Shown here: positions 47,545-60,744 of the stretch, piece by piece
How positions within the stretch are numbered: position 1 is the stretch's first letter
Layout of the letters: every line of letters begins with the position of its first letter
Assembly: GCA_963082875.1 (NCBI GenBank)
Contig: OY720102.1
Location: 7,378,001-7,442,000, forward strand
Length of the DNA stretch: 64,000 nucleotides
Source of the DNA: Corella eumyota
Taxonomy: Eukaryota; Chordata; Ascidiacea; Phlebobranchia; Corellidae
Direction of reading: 5' to 3'
Translations under genes and position numbers: made by a program
Notes under the pieces: model-generated
Databases searched by the model: none
The model's input: the letters and a program-made list of their open reading frames with translations, nothing else
What the model was told of the DNA's origin: nothing

Positions 47545-49650
47545 TGTGGAGCGTAATAATTCTAAAAAAAATAATTTTAAAAATTTACCTTTTAAGTGAA
47601 TTTTAAATATTTTTACCGTATCATGTTATCAAATGTAATACAACAGGTCCCTTTTAAGATAAAGTCATAAAAAAAATTCGTTAAAATTGTTGAGGGGATC
47701 CCACAGATAATTGCACATTTGCTCTTACATCTTATAAGTAATTATCTTACTATTTGTGGTGCGTAATAATTTTAAAGAAAATAATTTTAAATTTAACTTT
47801 TAAGAAAATTTTAAAAATTATTACCGTATCATATTATCAAATGTAATATGACACGTCCCATTCAAGCTAAAGTCAAAAGACATTAGCTTAAATTATTGTA
47901 TGGGGGACTCCACAGATAATTGCACATTTGCTCTTACATATTATAAATAAATATCTTACTTTTTGTGGTGCGTAACACATTTAAAGAAAATAATTTTAAA
48001 AATTTTGCTTTTATGAAACTTAACAATTTTTTATCGAACCTGTTAACTTTTGCTAAATTGTTCTTCCATTGGTATAAGTTCGATTATAAATTTTTTTAAA
48101 TCGTTTAAATTGTTGTGGGAAGACCTCACAGATAATTGCACATTTGCTCTTATATCTTATAAATAAATATCTTACTATTTGTGATGCGTAATAATTTTAA
48201 AGAAAATAATTTTAAAAATTTTACTTTCATAAAAACTTTCAAATTTTTTATCGAACCTGTTAACTTTTGTTAATTTGTTCTTCCATTGGTATAAGTTCGT
48301 TATCAAAATTTTTTTAAATCTAAGTTTATAAATGTTAGGAATTACCGCATTTTTACCATATCAAAAGTAATATAACACGTCCTTTTTAATCTAAAGTCAT
48401 AAGACATTCGTTTAAATTGTTGGGGGACCACACAAATAAATGCACTTTTGCTCTTAAATCTTAGAAATAAATATTTTACTATTTGTGGTGCGTAATAATT
48501 TAAAAAAAAAAATTTTTTAATTTAACTTTTAAGGAAACTTTAAAAATTATTACCGTATCATAATATCAAATATAATATAACACGTCCTCTTCAAGCTAAA
48601 GTCATAAGTCATTAGCTTAAATTGTTGTAAGGGGAACCCCACCGAAAATTGTACATTTGCTCTTACATTTTATAAATAAATAATTTACTATTTGTGGTGC
48701 GTAATAATTTTAAAGAAAATAATTTTAAAAATTTTACTTTTATGGAAAATTTAAAAAATTTATCGAACCTGTTAACTTTTGTTAAATTGTTCTTCCGATT
48801 ATATAAATTCGTTATCTAAAATTTTTTAAATCTAAGTTTATAAATGTTAGGAATCACCGCATTTTTTCCATATCACAATATCAAATGTAATATAACAGGC
48901 CCCATTTAAGCTAAAGTGATAAGATATTAGCTTAAATTGTTGTAAGGGAGACTCACAGATAAATGCATATTTGCTCTTAGATCTTATAAATAAATATCTT
49001 ACTATTTGTGGTGTGTAATAATTTTAAAGAAAATAATTTTTAAAAGTAACTTTTAAGAAAACTTTAAAAATTACTACAGTATCATATTATCAAATGTAAT
49101 ATAACACGTCCCCTTCAAGCTAAAGTCATAAGATATTTGCTTGAGTTGTTAAGTGGGGTTGACCCCACAAATATTTGCACATTCGCACTTACACCTTATA
49201 AATAAATATCTTACTATTTGTGGTGCGTAATAATTTTAAAGAAAATGATTTTTAAAATTTAACATTTAAGGAAAATTTAAAAATTGTTATCGAACCTGTT
49301 AACTTTTGTCAAATTATGCCTCCGTTGATATAAGTTCGTTATCTAAAAATTTTTAAATTTAAGTTTATAAATATTAGGAATTACCGTCTTTTTGCCGTAT
49401 CATATTACCAAATGTAATATCACGCGTGCCTTTTAAGCTTAAGTCATAAGACATTAGATTAACTTGTTGGGGAGACCCTTCAGATAAATGTTCATTTGCT
49501 CTTAGATCTTACAAATAAATATCTTACTATTCGTGGTGCGCAATAATTTTAAAGAAAATAATTTTAAAAATTTAACATTTAAGGAAATTTTCAAAATTAT
49601 AACAGTATCATATTATCAAATGTAATATGACACGTCCTCTTATTACATTG

Positions 49651-49715
49651 TGACACGTCCTCTTCAAGCTAAAGTCAAAAAACATTAGCTTAAATTGTTG
49701 TAGGAGGACGTGTCA
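49651..49715. repeat. Sat2 hairpin, copy in H2
   Basis: Same 12-bp outer and 7-bp inner inverted arms as in H1, at an offset of 2,344 bp. Confidence 0.85.
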
Positions 49716-50540
49716 TAGTTTATAAATGTTAGGAATTACCGTATTTTTGCCGTATCATATTAACAAATGTAATATGACACGTCCTTTTCAACCTAAAGTC
49801 AAAAGACATTGGCTTAAATTGCTGTAGGAGGACCCTACAGATAATTGCACATTTGCTTTTACATCTTATTAATAAATATCTTACTATTTGTGGTGGGTAA
49901 TAATTTTAAAAAAATAATTGTTGGAGGACCCTACAGATAATTGCACATTTGCTCTTACATTTTATAAACAAATATCTTACAATTTGTGGTGCGTAATAAT
50001 TTTAAAGAAAATAAGTTTAAAAATTTAAATTTTAAGGAAACTTTAAAAATTATTACCGTATCATAAATTATTATCCAACCTATTAACTTTTGGTAAATTG
50101 TGCCTCTGTTGATATAAGTTTATTATCAAAAAATTTTTAAATCTAAGTTTATAAATGTTAGGAATTACCGTCTTTTAACCGTATCATATTAAAAATGTAA
50201 TATGATAATCCCCCCTTTATGCTAAAGTAATAAGACATTAGTTTAAATTGTAAGTGAGAACCCCACAGATAATCGCACATTTGCTCTTACATATTGTAAA
50301 TAAATATCTTACTATTTGTGGTGTGTAATAATTTAAAAAAAATTTTTTTTTAAATTTAACTTTTAAGGAAACTTTAAAAATTATTACCGTATCATATTAT
50401 CATATGTAATATGACACATCTCTTTTAAGCTAAAGTCATAAGACATTAGTTGAAGTTGTTGAGGGGGGACCCCACAGATAATTGCACATTTGCTCTTACA
50501 TCTTATAAATAAATATCTTACTATTTGTGGTGCGTAATAA

Positions 50541-52654
50541 TTCAAAAAAAATTAATTTTAAAAATTTTACATTTATGGAAAATTTCAAACTTTTTATCGA
50601 ACTTGTTAACTTTTGTTAAATTGTTCTTACGTTTATATAATTTTGTTATCTAAAATTTTTTAAATCTAAGTTTATAAATGTTAGGAATTACCGCATTTTT
50701 ACCATTTCACAATATCAAATGTAATATAACACGTCCCTTTTAAGCTAAAGTCATAAGCCAAAAGTTTAAATTGTTGGGAGGGGGACCCCACAGGTAATTG
50801 CACATTTGCTCTTACATCTTAAAAATAAATATCTTACTATATGTGGTACGTAATAATTTTTAAGAAAATTATTTTACAAACTTAATTTTTAAGGAAACTT
50901 TAAATATTATTACCGCATCATATTATCAAACGTAATATGACAGGTCCATTTCAAGCTAAAGTCATAAGTCATTAGTTTATGTTGTTGGGGGGGGTGACCA
51001 CACAGATAAAGGCACATTTGCTCTTACATCTTATAAATAAATATCTTACTATTTGTGGTGCGTAATAATTTTAAAGGAATTAAATTTAAAAATTTAACTT
51101 TTAAGGAAACTTCACATATTATTACCGTATTATATTATCAAATGTAATATGACACATCCCCTTCAAGTTAAAGTCATAAAAAATTAGTTTAACTTGTTGT
51201 AGGGGATACCCCAAAGAAAATTGCACAATTGCTCTTACATCTTATAAATAAATATTTTACTATTTGTGGTGCGTAATAATTTTAAAAGAAATAAATTTAA
51301 AAATTTTACTTTTATAGAACCTAAAAATTATTACCATATAATAAATTATTATCCAACCTGTTAACTTTTGTTAAATTGTGCCTCTGTTGATATAAGTTCA
51401 TTATCTAAAATTTTTTAATTCTAAGTTTATAAATGTTAGGAATTTCTTTTTAGCATATCATATCAAAAAATGTAATATGACAAGTCCCCATCAAGCTAAA
51501 ATCATAAAACTTTAGTTTAAATTGTAAGAGAGGACCCGAAATATAATTGCACATTTGCTCTTACATCTTATAAATAAATATCTTACTATTTGTGGTGCGT
51601 AATAATTCAAAAAAAATTAATTTTAAAAATTTTACATTTATGGAAAATTTAAAACTTTTTATCGAACTTGTTAACTTTTGTTAAATTGTTCTTACGTTTA
51701 TATAATTTTGTTATCTAAAATTTTTTAAATCTAAGTTTATAAATGTTAGGAATTACCGCATTTTTACCATTTCACAATATCAAATGTAATATAACACGTC
51801 CCTTTTAAGCTAAAGTCATAAGCCAAAAGTTTAAATTGTTGGGAGGGGGACCCCACAGGTAATTGCACATTTGCTCTTACATCTTAAAAATAAATATCTT
51901 ACTATTTGTGGTACGTAATAATTTTTAAGAAAATTATTTTACAAACTTAATTTTTAAGGAAACTTTAAATATTATTACCGCATCATATTATCAAACGTAA
52001 TATGACAGGTCCATTTCAAGCTAAAGTCATAAGTCATTAGTTTATGTTGTTGGGGGGGTGACCACACAGATAAAGGCACATTTGCTCTTACATCTTATAA
52101 ATAAATATCTTACTATTTGTGGTGCGTAATAATTTTAAAGGAATTAAATTTAAAAATTTAACTTTTAAGAAAACTTCACATATTATTACCGTATTATATT
52201 ATCAAATGTAATATGACACATCCGCTTCAAGTTAAAGTCACAAAAAATTAGTATAACTTGTTGTAGGGGATACCCCAAAGAAAATTGCACAATTGCTCTT
52301 ACATCTTATAAATAAATATTTTACTATTTGTGGTGCGTAATAATTTTAAAAGAAATAAATTTAAAAATTTTACTTTTATAGAACCTAAAAATTATTACCA
52401 TATAATAAATTATTATCCAACCTGTTAACTTTTGTTAAATTGTGCCTCTGTTGATATAAGTTTATTATCTAAAATTTTTTAATTCTAAGTTTATAAATGT
52501 TAGGAATTTCTTTTTAGCATATCATATCAACAAATGTAATATGACAAGTCCCCATCAAGCTAAAATCATAAAACTTTAGTTTAAATTGTAAGGGAGGACC
52601 CGAAATATAATTGCACATTTGCTCTTACATCTTATAAATAAATATCTTACTATT
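50541..52654 (+). repeat. 1,065-bp internal duplication within HOR copy H2
   Basis: The marker TTCAAAAAAAATTAATTTT occurs at 50,541 and again at 51,606. The exchange lies in the shared stretch ATAATTGCACATTTGC through GCGTAATAATTC just before each marker. The first copy runs to about 51,605 and the second continues into the next HOR. Each contains a long monomer with TTACGTTTATATAATTTTG, a monomer with GTGGTACGTAATAA, a G-rich GGGGTGACCACAC monomer and a monomer with CCCAAAGAAAATTGC. H3 and H4 have this segment once. Confidence 0.87.
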
Positions 52655-52939
52655 TGTGGAGCGTAATAATTCTAAAAAAAATAATTTTAAAAATTTACCT
52701 TTTAAGTGAATTTTAAATATTTTTACCGTATCATGTTATCAAATGTAATACAACAGGTCCCTTTTAAGATAAAGTCATAAAAAAAATTCGTTAAAATTGT
52801 TGAGGGGATCCCACAGATAATTGCACATTTGCTCTTACATCTTATAAGTAATTATCTTACTATTTGTGGTGCGTAATAATTTTAAAGAAAATAATTTTAA
52901 ATTTAACTTTTAAGAAAATTTTAAAAATTATTACCGTAT

Positions 52940-52960
52940 CATATTATCAAATGTAATATG
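52940..52960. repeat. Conserved 7-bp-arm hairpin in Sat2 monomer
   Basis: CATATTA at 52,940-52,946 and TAATATG at 52,954-52,960 are perfect inverted arms around the 7-nt loop TCAAATG. The same dyad, or a version with one changed base (CACAATATC, TAATATAAC), occurs in most Sat2 monomers. This could be a protein-binding dyad or simply sequence kept by homogenisation. Confidence 0.75.
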
Positions 52961-53076
52961 ACACGTCCCATTCAAGCTAAAGTCAAAAGACATTAGCTTA
53001 AATTATTGTATGGGGGACTCCACAGATAATTGCACATTTGCTCTTACATCTTATAAATAAATATCTTACTTTTTGT

Positions 53077-53292
53077 GGTGCGTAACACATTTAAAGAAAA
53101 TAATTTTAAAAATTTTGCTTTTATGAAACTTTACAATTTTTTATCGAACCTGTTAACTTTTGCTAAATTGTTCTTCCATTGGTATAAGTTCGATTATAAA
53201 TTTTTTTAAATCGTTTAAATTGTTGTGGGAAGACCTCACAGATAATTGCACATTTGCTCTTATATCTTATAAATAAATATCTTACTATTTGT
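53077..53292 (+). repeat. Hybrid Sat2 monomer within the HOR
   Basis: It begins like a long monomer (CGAACCTGTTAAC, TTCCATTGGTATAAGTTCG) but at TTTTTTTAAATC jumps to the GTTTAAATTGTTGTGGG segment, so it lacks the ATCAAATGTAATAT hairpin and the AAAGTCATAAG segment. The core preceding it is also altered (TTTTTGTGGTGCGTAACAC). The same unit is in H1 (about 45,620), H2 (about 47,965), H4 and H5. The deletion therefore preceded HOR amplification. Confidence 0.85.
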
Positions 53293-53596
53293 GATGCGTA
53301 ATAATTTTAAAGAAAATAATTTTAAAAATTTTACTTTCATAAAAACTTTCAAATTTTTTATCGAACCTGTTAGCTTTTGTTAATTTGTTCTTCCATTGGT
53401 ATAAGTTCGTTATCAAAATTTTTTTAAATCTAAGTTTATAAATGTTAGGAATTACCGCATTTTTACCATATCAAAAGTAATATAACACGTCCTTTTTAAT
53501 CTAAAGTCATAAGACATTCGTTTAAATTGTTGGGGGACCACACAAATAAATGCACTTTTGCTCTTAAATCTTAGAAATAAATATTTTACTATTTGT

Positions 53597-53805
53597 GGTG
53601 CGTAATAATTTTAAAAAAAAAATTTTTTAATTTAACTTTTAAGGAAACTTTAAAAATTATTACCGTATCATAATATCAAATATAATATAACACGTCCTCT
53701 TCAAGCTAAAGTCATAAGTCATTAGCTTAAATTGTTGTAAGGGGACCCCCACCGAAAATTGTACATTTGCTCTTACATTTTATAAATAAATAATTTACTA
53801 TTTGT
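53597..53805 (+). repeat. Sat2 representative short monomer (209 bp)
   Basis: Runs from GGTGCGTAATAATT to the next core. It has the direct path from the AAACTTTAAAAATTATTACCG segment into the ATAATATCAAATATAATATAAC segment, with no extra module. Other short monomers nearby measure 209 to 211 bp, for example 52,658-52,867. The phase chosen is arbitrary. Confidence 0.9.
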
Positions 53806-54119
53806 GGTGCGTAATAATTTTAAAGAAAATAATTTTAAAAATTTTACTTTTATGGAAAATTTAAAAAATTTATCGAACCTGTTAACTTTTGTTAAATTGT
53901 TCTTCCGATTATATAAATTCGTTATCTAAAATTTTTTAAATCTAAGTTTATAAATGTTAGGAATCACCGCATTTTTTCCATATCACAATATCAAATGTAA
54001 TATAACAGGCCCCATTTAAGCTAAAGTGATAAGATATTAGCTTAAATTGTTGTAAGGGGGACTCACAGATAAATGCATATTTGCTCTTAGATCTTATAAA
54101 TAAATATCTTACTATTTGT
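53806..54119 (+). repeat. Sat2 representative long monomer (314 bp)
   Basis: Same framework as the short monomer plus about 105 bp, roughly 53,868-53,972, running from TTATCGAACCTGTTAAC through TTCGTTATCTAAAATTT and AAGTTTATAAATGTTAGG to the ACCGCATTTTT segment. The module recurs with the same boundaries in every long monomer, so long and short forms are two stable subfamilies. Which is ancestral cannot be told here. Confidence 0.9.
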
Positions 54120-54760
54120 GGTGTGTAATAATTTTAAAGAAAATAATTTTTAAAAGTAACTTTTAAGAAAACTTTAAAAATTACTACAGTATCATATTAT
54201 CAAATGTAATATAACACGTCCCCTTCAAGCTAAAGTCATAAGATATTTGCTTGAGTTGTTAAGTGGGTTTGACCCCACAAATATTTGCACATTCGCACTT
54301 ACACCTTATAAATAAATATCTTACTATTTGTGGTGCGTAATAATTTTAAAGAAAATGATTTTTAAAATTTAACATTTAAGGAAAATTTAAAAATTGTTAT
54401 CGAACCTGTTAACTTTTGTCAAATTATGCCTCCGTTGATATAAGTTCGTTATCTAAAAATTTTTAAATTTAAGTTTATAAATATTAGGAATTACCGTCTT
54501 TTTGCCGTATCATATTACCAAATGTAATATCACGCGTGCCTTTTAAGCTTAAGTCATAAGACATTAGATTAACTTGTTGGGGAGACCCTTCAGATAAATG
54601 TTCATTTGCTCTTAGATCTTACAAATAAATATCTTACTATTCGTAGTGCGCAATAATTTTAAAGAAAATAATTTTAAAAATTTAACATTTAAGGAAATTT
54701 TCAAAATTATAACAGTATCATATTATCAAATGTAATATGACACGTCCTCTTATTACATTG

Positions 54761-54825
54761 TGACACGTCCTCTTCAAGCTAAAGTCAAAAAACATTAGCT
54801 TAAATTGTTGTAGGAGGACGTGTCA
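54761..54825. repeat. Sat2 hairpin, copy in H3
   Basis: Same inverted arms, 5,110 bp from the H2 copy. It lies in the 357-bp monomer, the longest sub-unit of the HOR. Confidence 0.85.
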
Positions 54826-55001
54826 TAGTTTATAAATGTTAGGAATTACCGTATTTTTGCCGTATCATATTAACAAATGTAATATGACACGTCCTTTTCA
54901 ACCTAAAGTCAAAAGACATTGGCTTAAATTGCTGTAGGAGGACCCTACAGATAATTGCACATTTGCTTTTACATCTTATTAATAAATATCTTACTATTTG
55001 T

Positions 55002-55097
55002 GGTGGGTAATAATTTTAAAAAAATAATTGTTGGAGGACCCTACAGATAATTGCACATTTGCTCTTACATTTTATAAACAAATATCTTACTATTTGT
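55002..55097 (+). repeat. 96-bp monomer stub within the HOR
   Basis: After the core GGTGGGTAATAATTTTAAAA the sequence goes directly to AATAATTGTTGGAGGACCC, skipping the whole middle of the monomer. The join lies in short shared AT-rich sequence. The equivalent stub is at about 49,893 in H2, 59,048 in H4 and 63,093 in H5, and is absent from H1 because that copy is shortened. Confidence 0.85.
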
Positions 55098-56699
55098 GGT
55101 GCGTAATAATTTTAAAGAAAATAAGTTTAAAAATTTAAATTTTAAGGAAACTTTAAAAATTATTACCGTATCATAAATTATTATCCAACCTATTAACTTT
55201 TGGTAAATTGTGCCTCTGTTGATATAAGTTTATTATCAAAAAATTTTTAAATCTAAGTTTATAAATGTTAGGAATTACCGTCTTTTAACCGTATCATATT
55301 AAAAATGTAATATGATAATCCCCCCTTTATGCTAAAGTAATAAGACATTAGTTTAAATTGTAAGTGAGAACCCCACAGATAATCGCACATTTGCTCTTAC
55401 ATATTGTAAATAAATATCTTACTATTTGTGGTGTGTAATAATTTAAAAAAATTTTTTTTTTAAATTTAACTTTTAAGGAAACTTTAAAAATTATTACCGT
55501 ATCATATTATCATATGTAATATGACACATCTCTTTTAAGCTAAAGTCATAAGACATTAGTTGAAGTTGTTGAGGGGGGACCCCACAGATAATTGCACATT
55601 TGCTCTTACATCTTATAAATAAATATCTTACTATTTGTGGTGCGTAATAATTCAAAAAAAATTAATTTTAAAAATTTTACATTTATGGAAAATTTAAAAC
55701 TTTTTATCGAACTTGTTAACTTTTGTTAAATTGTTCTTACGTTTATATAATTTTGTTATCTAAAATTTTTTAAATCTAAGTTTATAAATGTTAGGAATTA
55801 CCGCATTTTTACCATTTCACAATATCAAATGTAATATAACACGTCCCTTTTAAGCTAAAGTCATAAGCCAAAAGTTTAAATTGTTGGGAGGGGGACTCCA
55901 CAGGTAATTGCACATTTGCTCTTACATCTTAAAAATAAATATCTTACTATTTGTGGTACGTAATAATTTTTAAGAAAATTATTTTACAAACTTAATTTTT
56001 AAGGAAACTTTAAATATTATTACCGCATCATATTATCAAACGTAATATGACAGGTCCATTTCAAGCTAAAGTCATAAGTCATTAGTTTATGTTGTTGGGG
56101 GGGTGACCACACAGATAAAGGCACATTTGCTCTTACATCTTATAAATAAATATCTTACTATTTGTGGTGCGTAATAATTTTAAAGGAATTAAATTTAAAA
56201 ATTTAACTTTTAAGAAAACTTCACATATTATTACCGTATTATATTATCAAATGTAATATGACACATCCCCTTCAAGTTAAAGTCACAAAAAATTAGTATA
56301 ACTTGTTTAAGGGGATACCCCAAAGAAAATTGCACAATTGCTCTTACATCTTATAAATAAATATTTTACTATTTGTGGTGCGTAATAATTTTAAAAGAAA
56401 TAAATTTAAAAATTTTACTTTTATAGAACCTAAAAATTATTACCATATAATAAATTATTATCCAACCTGTTAACTTTTGTTAAATTGTGCCTCTGTTGAT
56501 ATAAGTTTATTATCTAAAATTTTTTAATTCTAAGTTTATAAATGTTAGGAATTTCTTTTTAGCATATCATATCAACAAATGTAATATGACAAGTCCCCAT
56601 CAAGCTAAAATCATAAAACTTTAGTTTAAATTGTAAGGGAGGACCCGAAATATAATTGCACATTTGCTCTTACATCTTATAAATAAATATCTTACTATT

Positions 56700-59600
56700 T
56701 GTGGAGCGTAATAATTCTAAAAAAAATAATTTTAAAAATTTACCTTTTAAGTGAATTTTAAATATTTTTACCGTATCATGTTATCAAATGTAATACAACA
56801 GGTCCCTTTTAAGATAAAGTCATAAAAAAAATTCGTTAAAATTGTTGAGGGGATCCCACAGATAATTGCACATTTGCTCTTACATCTTATAAGTAATTAT
56901 CTTACTATTTGTGGTGCGTAATAATTTTAAAGAAAATAATTTTAAATTTAACTTTTAAGAAAATTTTAAAAATTATTACCGTATCATATTATCAAATGTA
57001 ATATGACACGTCCCATTCAAGCTAAAGTCAAAAGACATTAGCTTAAATTATTGTATGGGGGACTCCACAGATAATTGCACATTTGCTCTTACATCTTATA
57101 AATAAATATCTTACTTTTTGTGGTGCGTAACACATTTAAAGAAAATAATTTTAAAAATTTTGCTTTTATGAAACTTTACAATTTTTTATCGAACCTGTTA
57201 ACTTTTGCTAAATTGTTCTTCCATTGGTATAAGTTCGATTATAAATTTTTTTAAATCGTTTAAATTGTTGTGGGAAGACCTCACAGATAATTGCACATTT
57301 GCTCTTATATCTTATAAATAAATATCTTACTATTTGTGATGCGTAATAATTTTAAAGAAAATAATTTTAAAAATTTTACTTTCATAAAAACTTTCAAATT
57401 TTTTATCGAACCTGTTAACTTTTGTTAATTTGTTCTTCCATTGGTATAAGTTCGTTATCAAAATTTTTTTAAATCTAAGTTTATAAATGTTAGGAATTAC
57501 CGCATTTTTACCATATCAAAAGTAATATAACACGTCCTTTTTAATCTAAAGTCATAAGACATTCGTTTAAATTGTTGGGGGACCACACAAATAAATGCAC
57601 TTTTGCTCTTAAATCTTAGAAATAAATATTTTACTATTTGTGGTGCGTAATAATTTTAAAAAAAAAATTTTTTAATTTAACTTTTAAGGAAACTTTAAAA
57701 ATTATTACCGTATCATAATATCAAATATAATATAACACGTCCTCTTCAAGCTAAAGTCATAAGTCATTAGCTTAAATTGTTGTAAGGGGACCCCCACCGA
57801 AAATTGTACATTTGCTCTTACATTTTATAAATAAATAATTTACTATTTGTGGTGCGTAATAATTTTAAAGAAAATAATTTTAAAAATTTTACTTTTATGG
57901 AAAATTTAAAAAATTTATCGAACCTGTTAACTTTTGTTAAATTGTTCTTCCGATTATATAAATTCGTTATCTAAAATTTTTTAAATCTAAGTTTATAAAT
58001 GTTAGGAATCACCGCATTTTTTCCATATCACAATATCAAATGTAATATAACAGGCCCCATTTAAGCTAAAGTGATAAGATATTAGCTTAAATTGTTGTAA
58101 GGGGGACTCACAGATAAATGCATATTTGCTCTTAGATCTTATAAATAAATATCTTACTATTTGTGGTGTGTAATAATTTTAAAGAAAATAATTTTTAAAA
58201 GTAACTTTTAAGAAAACTTTAAAAATTACTACAGTATCATATTATCAAATGTAATATAACACGTCCCCTTCAAGCTAAAGTCATAAGATATTTGCTTGAG
58301 TTGTTAAGTGGGTTTGACCCCACAAATATTTGCACATTCGCACTTACACTTTATAAATAAATATCTTACTATTTGTGGTGCGTAATAATTTTAAAGAAAA
58401 TGATTTTTAAAATTTAACATTTAAGGAAAATTTAAAAATTGTTATCGAACCTGTTAACTTTTGTCAAATTATGCCTCCGTTGATATAAGTTCGTTATCTA
58501 AAAATTTTTAAATTTAAGTTTATAAATATTAGGAATTACCGTCTTTTTGCCGTATCATATTACCAAATGTAATATCACGCGTGCCTTTTAAGCTTAAGTC
58601 ATAAGACATTAGATTAACTTGTTGGGGAGACCCTTCAGATAAATGTTCATTTGCTCTTAGATCTTACAAATAAATATCTTACTATTCGTGGTGCGCAATA
58701 ATTTTAAAGAAAATAATTTTAAAAATTTAACATTTAAGGAAATTTTCAAAATTATAACAGTATCATATTATCAAATGTAATATGACACGTCCTCTTATTA
58801 CATTGTGACACGTCCTCTTCAAGCTAAAGTCAAAAAACATTAGCTTAAATTGTTGTAGGAGGACGTGTCATAGTTTATAAATGTTAGGAATTACCGTATT
58901 TTTGCCGTATCATATTAACAAATGTAATATGACACGTCCTTTTCAACCTAAAGTCAAAAGACATTGGCTTAAATTGCTGTAGGAGGACCCTACAGATAAT
59001 TGCACATTTGCTTTTACATCTTATTAATAAATATCTTACTATTTGTGGTGGGTAATAATTTTAAAAAAATAATTGTTGGAGGACCCTACAGATAAGTGCA
59101 CATTTGCTCTTACATTTTATAAACAAATATCTTACTATTTGTGGTGCGTAATAATTTTAAAGAAAATAAGTTTAAAAATTTAAATTTTAAGGAAACTTTA
59201 AAAATTATTACCGTATCATAAATTATTATCCAACCTATTAACTTTTGGTAAATTGTGCCTCTGTTGATATAAGTTTATTATCAAAAAATTTTTAAATCTA
59301 AGTTTATAAATGTTAGGAATTACCGTCTTTTAACCGTATCATATTAAAAATGTAATATGATAATCCCCCCTTTATGCTAAAGTAATAAGACATTAGTTTA
59401 AATTGTAAGTGAGAACCCCACAGATAATCGCACATTTGCTCTTACATATTGTAAATAAATATCTTACTATTTGTGGTGTGTAATAATTTAAAAAAATTTT
59501 TTTTTTAAATTTAACTTTTAAGGAAACTTTAAAAATTATTACCGTATCATATTATCATATGTAATATGACACATCTCTTTTAAGCTAAAGTCATAAGACA

Positions 59601-60744
59601 TTAGTTGAAGTTGTTGAGGGGGGACCCCACAGATAATTGCACATTTGCTCTTACATCTTATAAATAAATATCTTACTATTTGTGGTGCGTAATAATTCAA
59701 AAAAAATTAATTTTAAAAATTTTACATTTATGGAAAATTTAAAACTTTTTATCGAACTTGTTAACTTTTGTTAAATTGTTCTTACGTTTATATAATTTTG
59801 TTATCTAAAATTTTTTAAATCTAAGTTTATAAATGTTAGGAATTACCGCATTTTTACCATTTCACAATATCAAATGTAATATAACACGTCCCTTTTAAGC
59901 TAAAGTCATAAGCCAAAAGTTTAAATTGTTGGGAGGGGGACTCCACAGGTAATTGCACATTTGCTCTTACATCTTAAAAATAAATATCTTACTATTTGTG
60001 GTACGTAATAATTTTTAAGAAAATTATTTTACAAACTTAATTTTTAAGGAAACTTTAAATATTATTACCGCATCATATTATCAAACGTAATATGACAGGT
60101 CCATTTCAAGCTAAAGTCATAAGTCATTAGTTTATGTTGTTGGGGGGGTGACCACACAGATAAAGGCACATTTGCTCTTACATCTTATAAATAAATATCT
60201 TACTATTTGTGGTGCGTAATAATTTTAAAGGAATTAAATTTAAAAATTTAACTTTTAAGAAAACTTCACATATTATTACCGTATTATATTATCAAATGTA
60301 ATATGACACATCCCCTTCAAGTTAAAGTCACAAAAAATTAGTATAACTTGTTGAAGGGGATACCCCAAAGAAAATTGCACAATTGCTCTTACATCTTATA
60401 AATAAATATTTTACTATTTGTGGTGCGTAATAATTTTAAAAGAAATAAATTTAAAAATTTTACTTTTATAGAACCTAAAAATTATTACCATATAATAAAT
60501 TATTATCCAACCTGTTAACTTTTGTTAAATTGTGCCTCTGTTGATATAAGTTTATTATCTAAAATTTTTTAATTCTAAGTTTATAAATGTTAGGAATTTC
60601 TTTTTAGCATATCATATCAACAAATGTAATATGACAAGTCCCCATCAAGCTAAAATCATAAAACTTTAGTTTAAATTGTAAGGGAGGACCCGAAATATAA
60701 TTGCACATTTGCTCTTACATCTTATAAATAAATATCTTACTATT
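56700..60744 (+). repeat. Sat2 HOR copy H4 (4,045 bp)
   Basis: Complete copy in exact 4,045-bp register with H3. Visible differences are sparse, for example CACTTACACTTTATA near 58,340 against CACCTTATA in H3. Close identity over 4 kb of non-coding DNA means recent amplification or ongoing homogenisation. Confidence 0.93.
58806..58870. repeat. Sat2 hairpin, copy in H4
   Basis: Same inverted arms, in 4,045-bp register with the H3 copy. Confidence 0.85.

Larger units (their letters stand above)
47545..52654 (+). repeat. Sat2 HOR copy H2 (5,110 bp, internally enlarged)
   Basis: Its first 2.3 kb are nearly identical to H1 (one visible difference is CATATTATAAATAAATATC near 47,937). It continues through the full unit but contains a 1,065-bp internal tandem duplication, and 4,045 plus 1,065 gives exactly its length. 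Because H1 lacks the rest of the unit and H2 has extra, H1 and H2 look like products of unequal exchange among neighbouring units. Confidence 0.88.
52655..56699 (+). repeat. Sat2 HOR copy H3 (4,045 bp, 16 sub-units)
   Basis: A complete HOR. Core-to-core intervals are about 210, 209, 216, 304, 209, 314, 210, 315, 357, 96, 330, 211, 316, 209, 209 and 330 bp, that is a fixed mix of short, long and rearranged monomers. Landmarks: the hybrid monomer at 53,077-53,292, the hairpin monomer at 54,645-55,001 and the stub at 55,002-55,097. It is nearly identical to H4 along its length. Confidence 0.93.
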
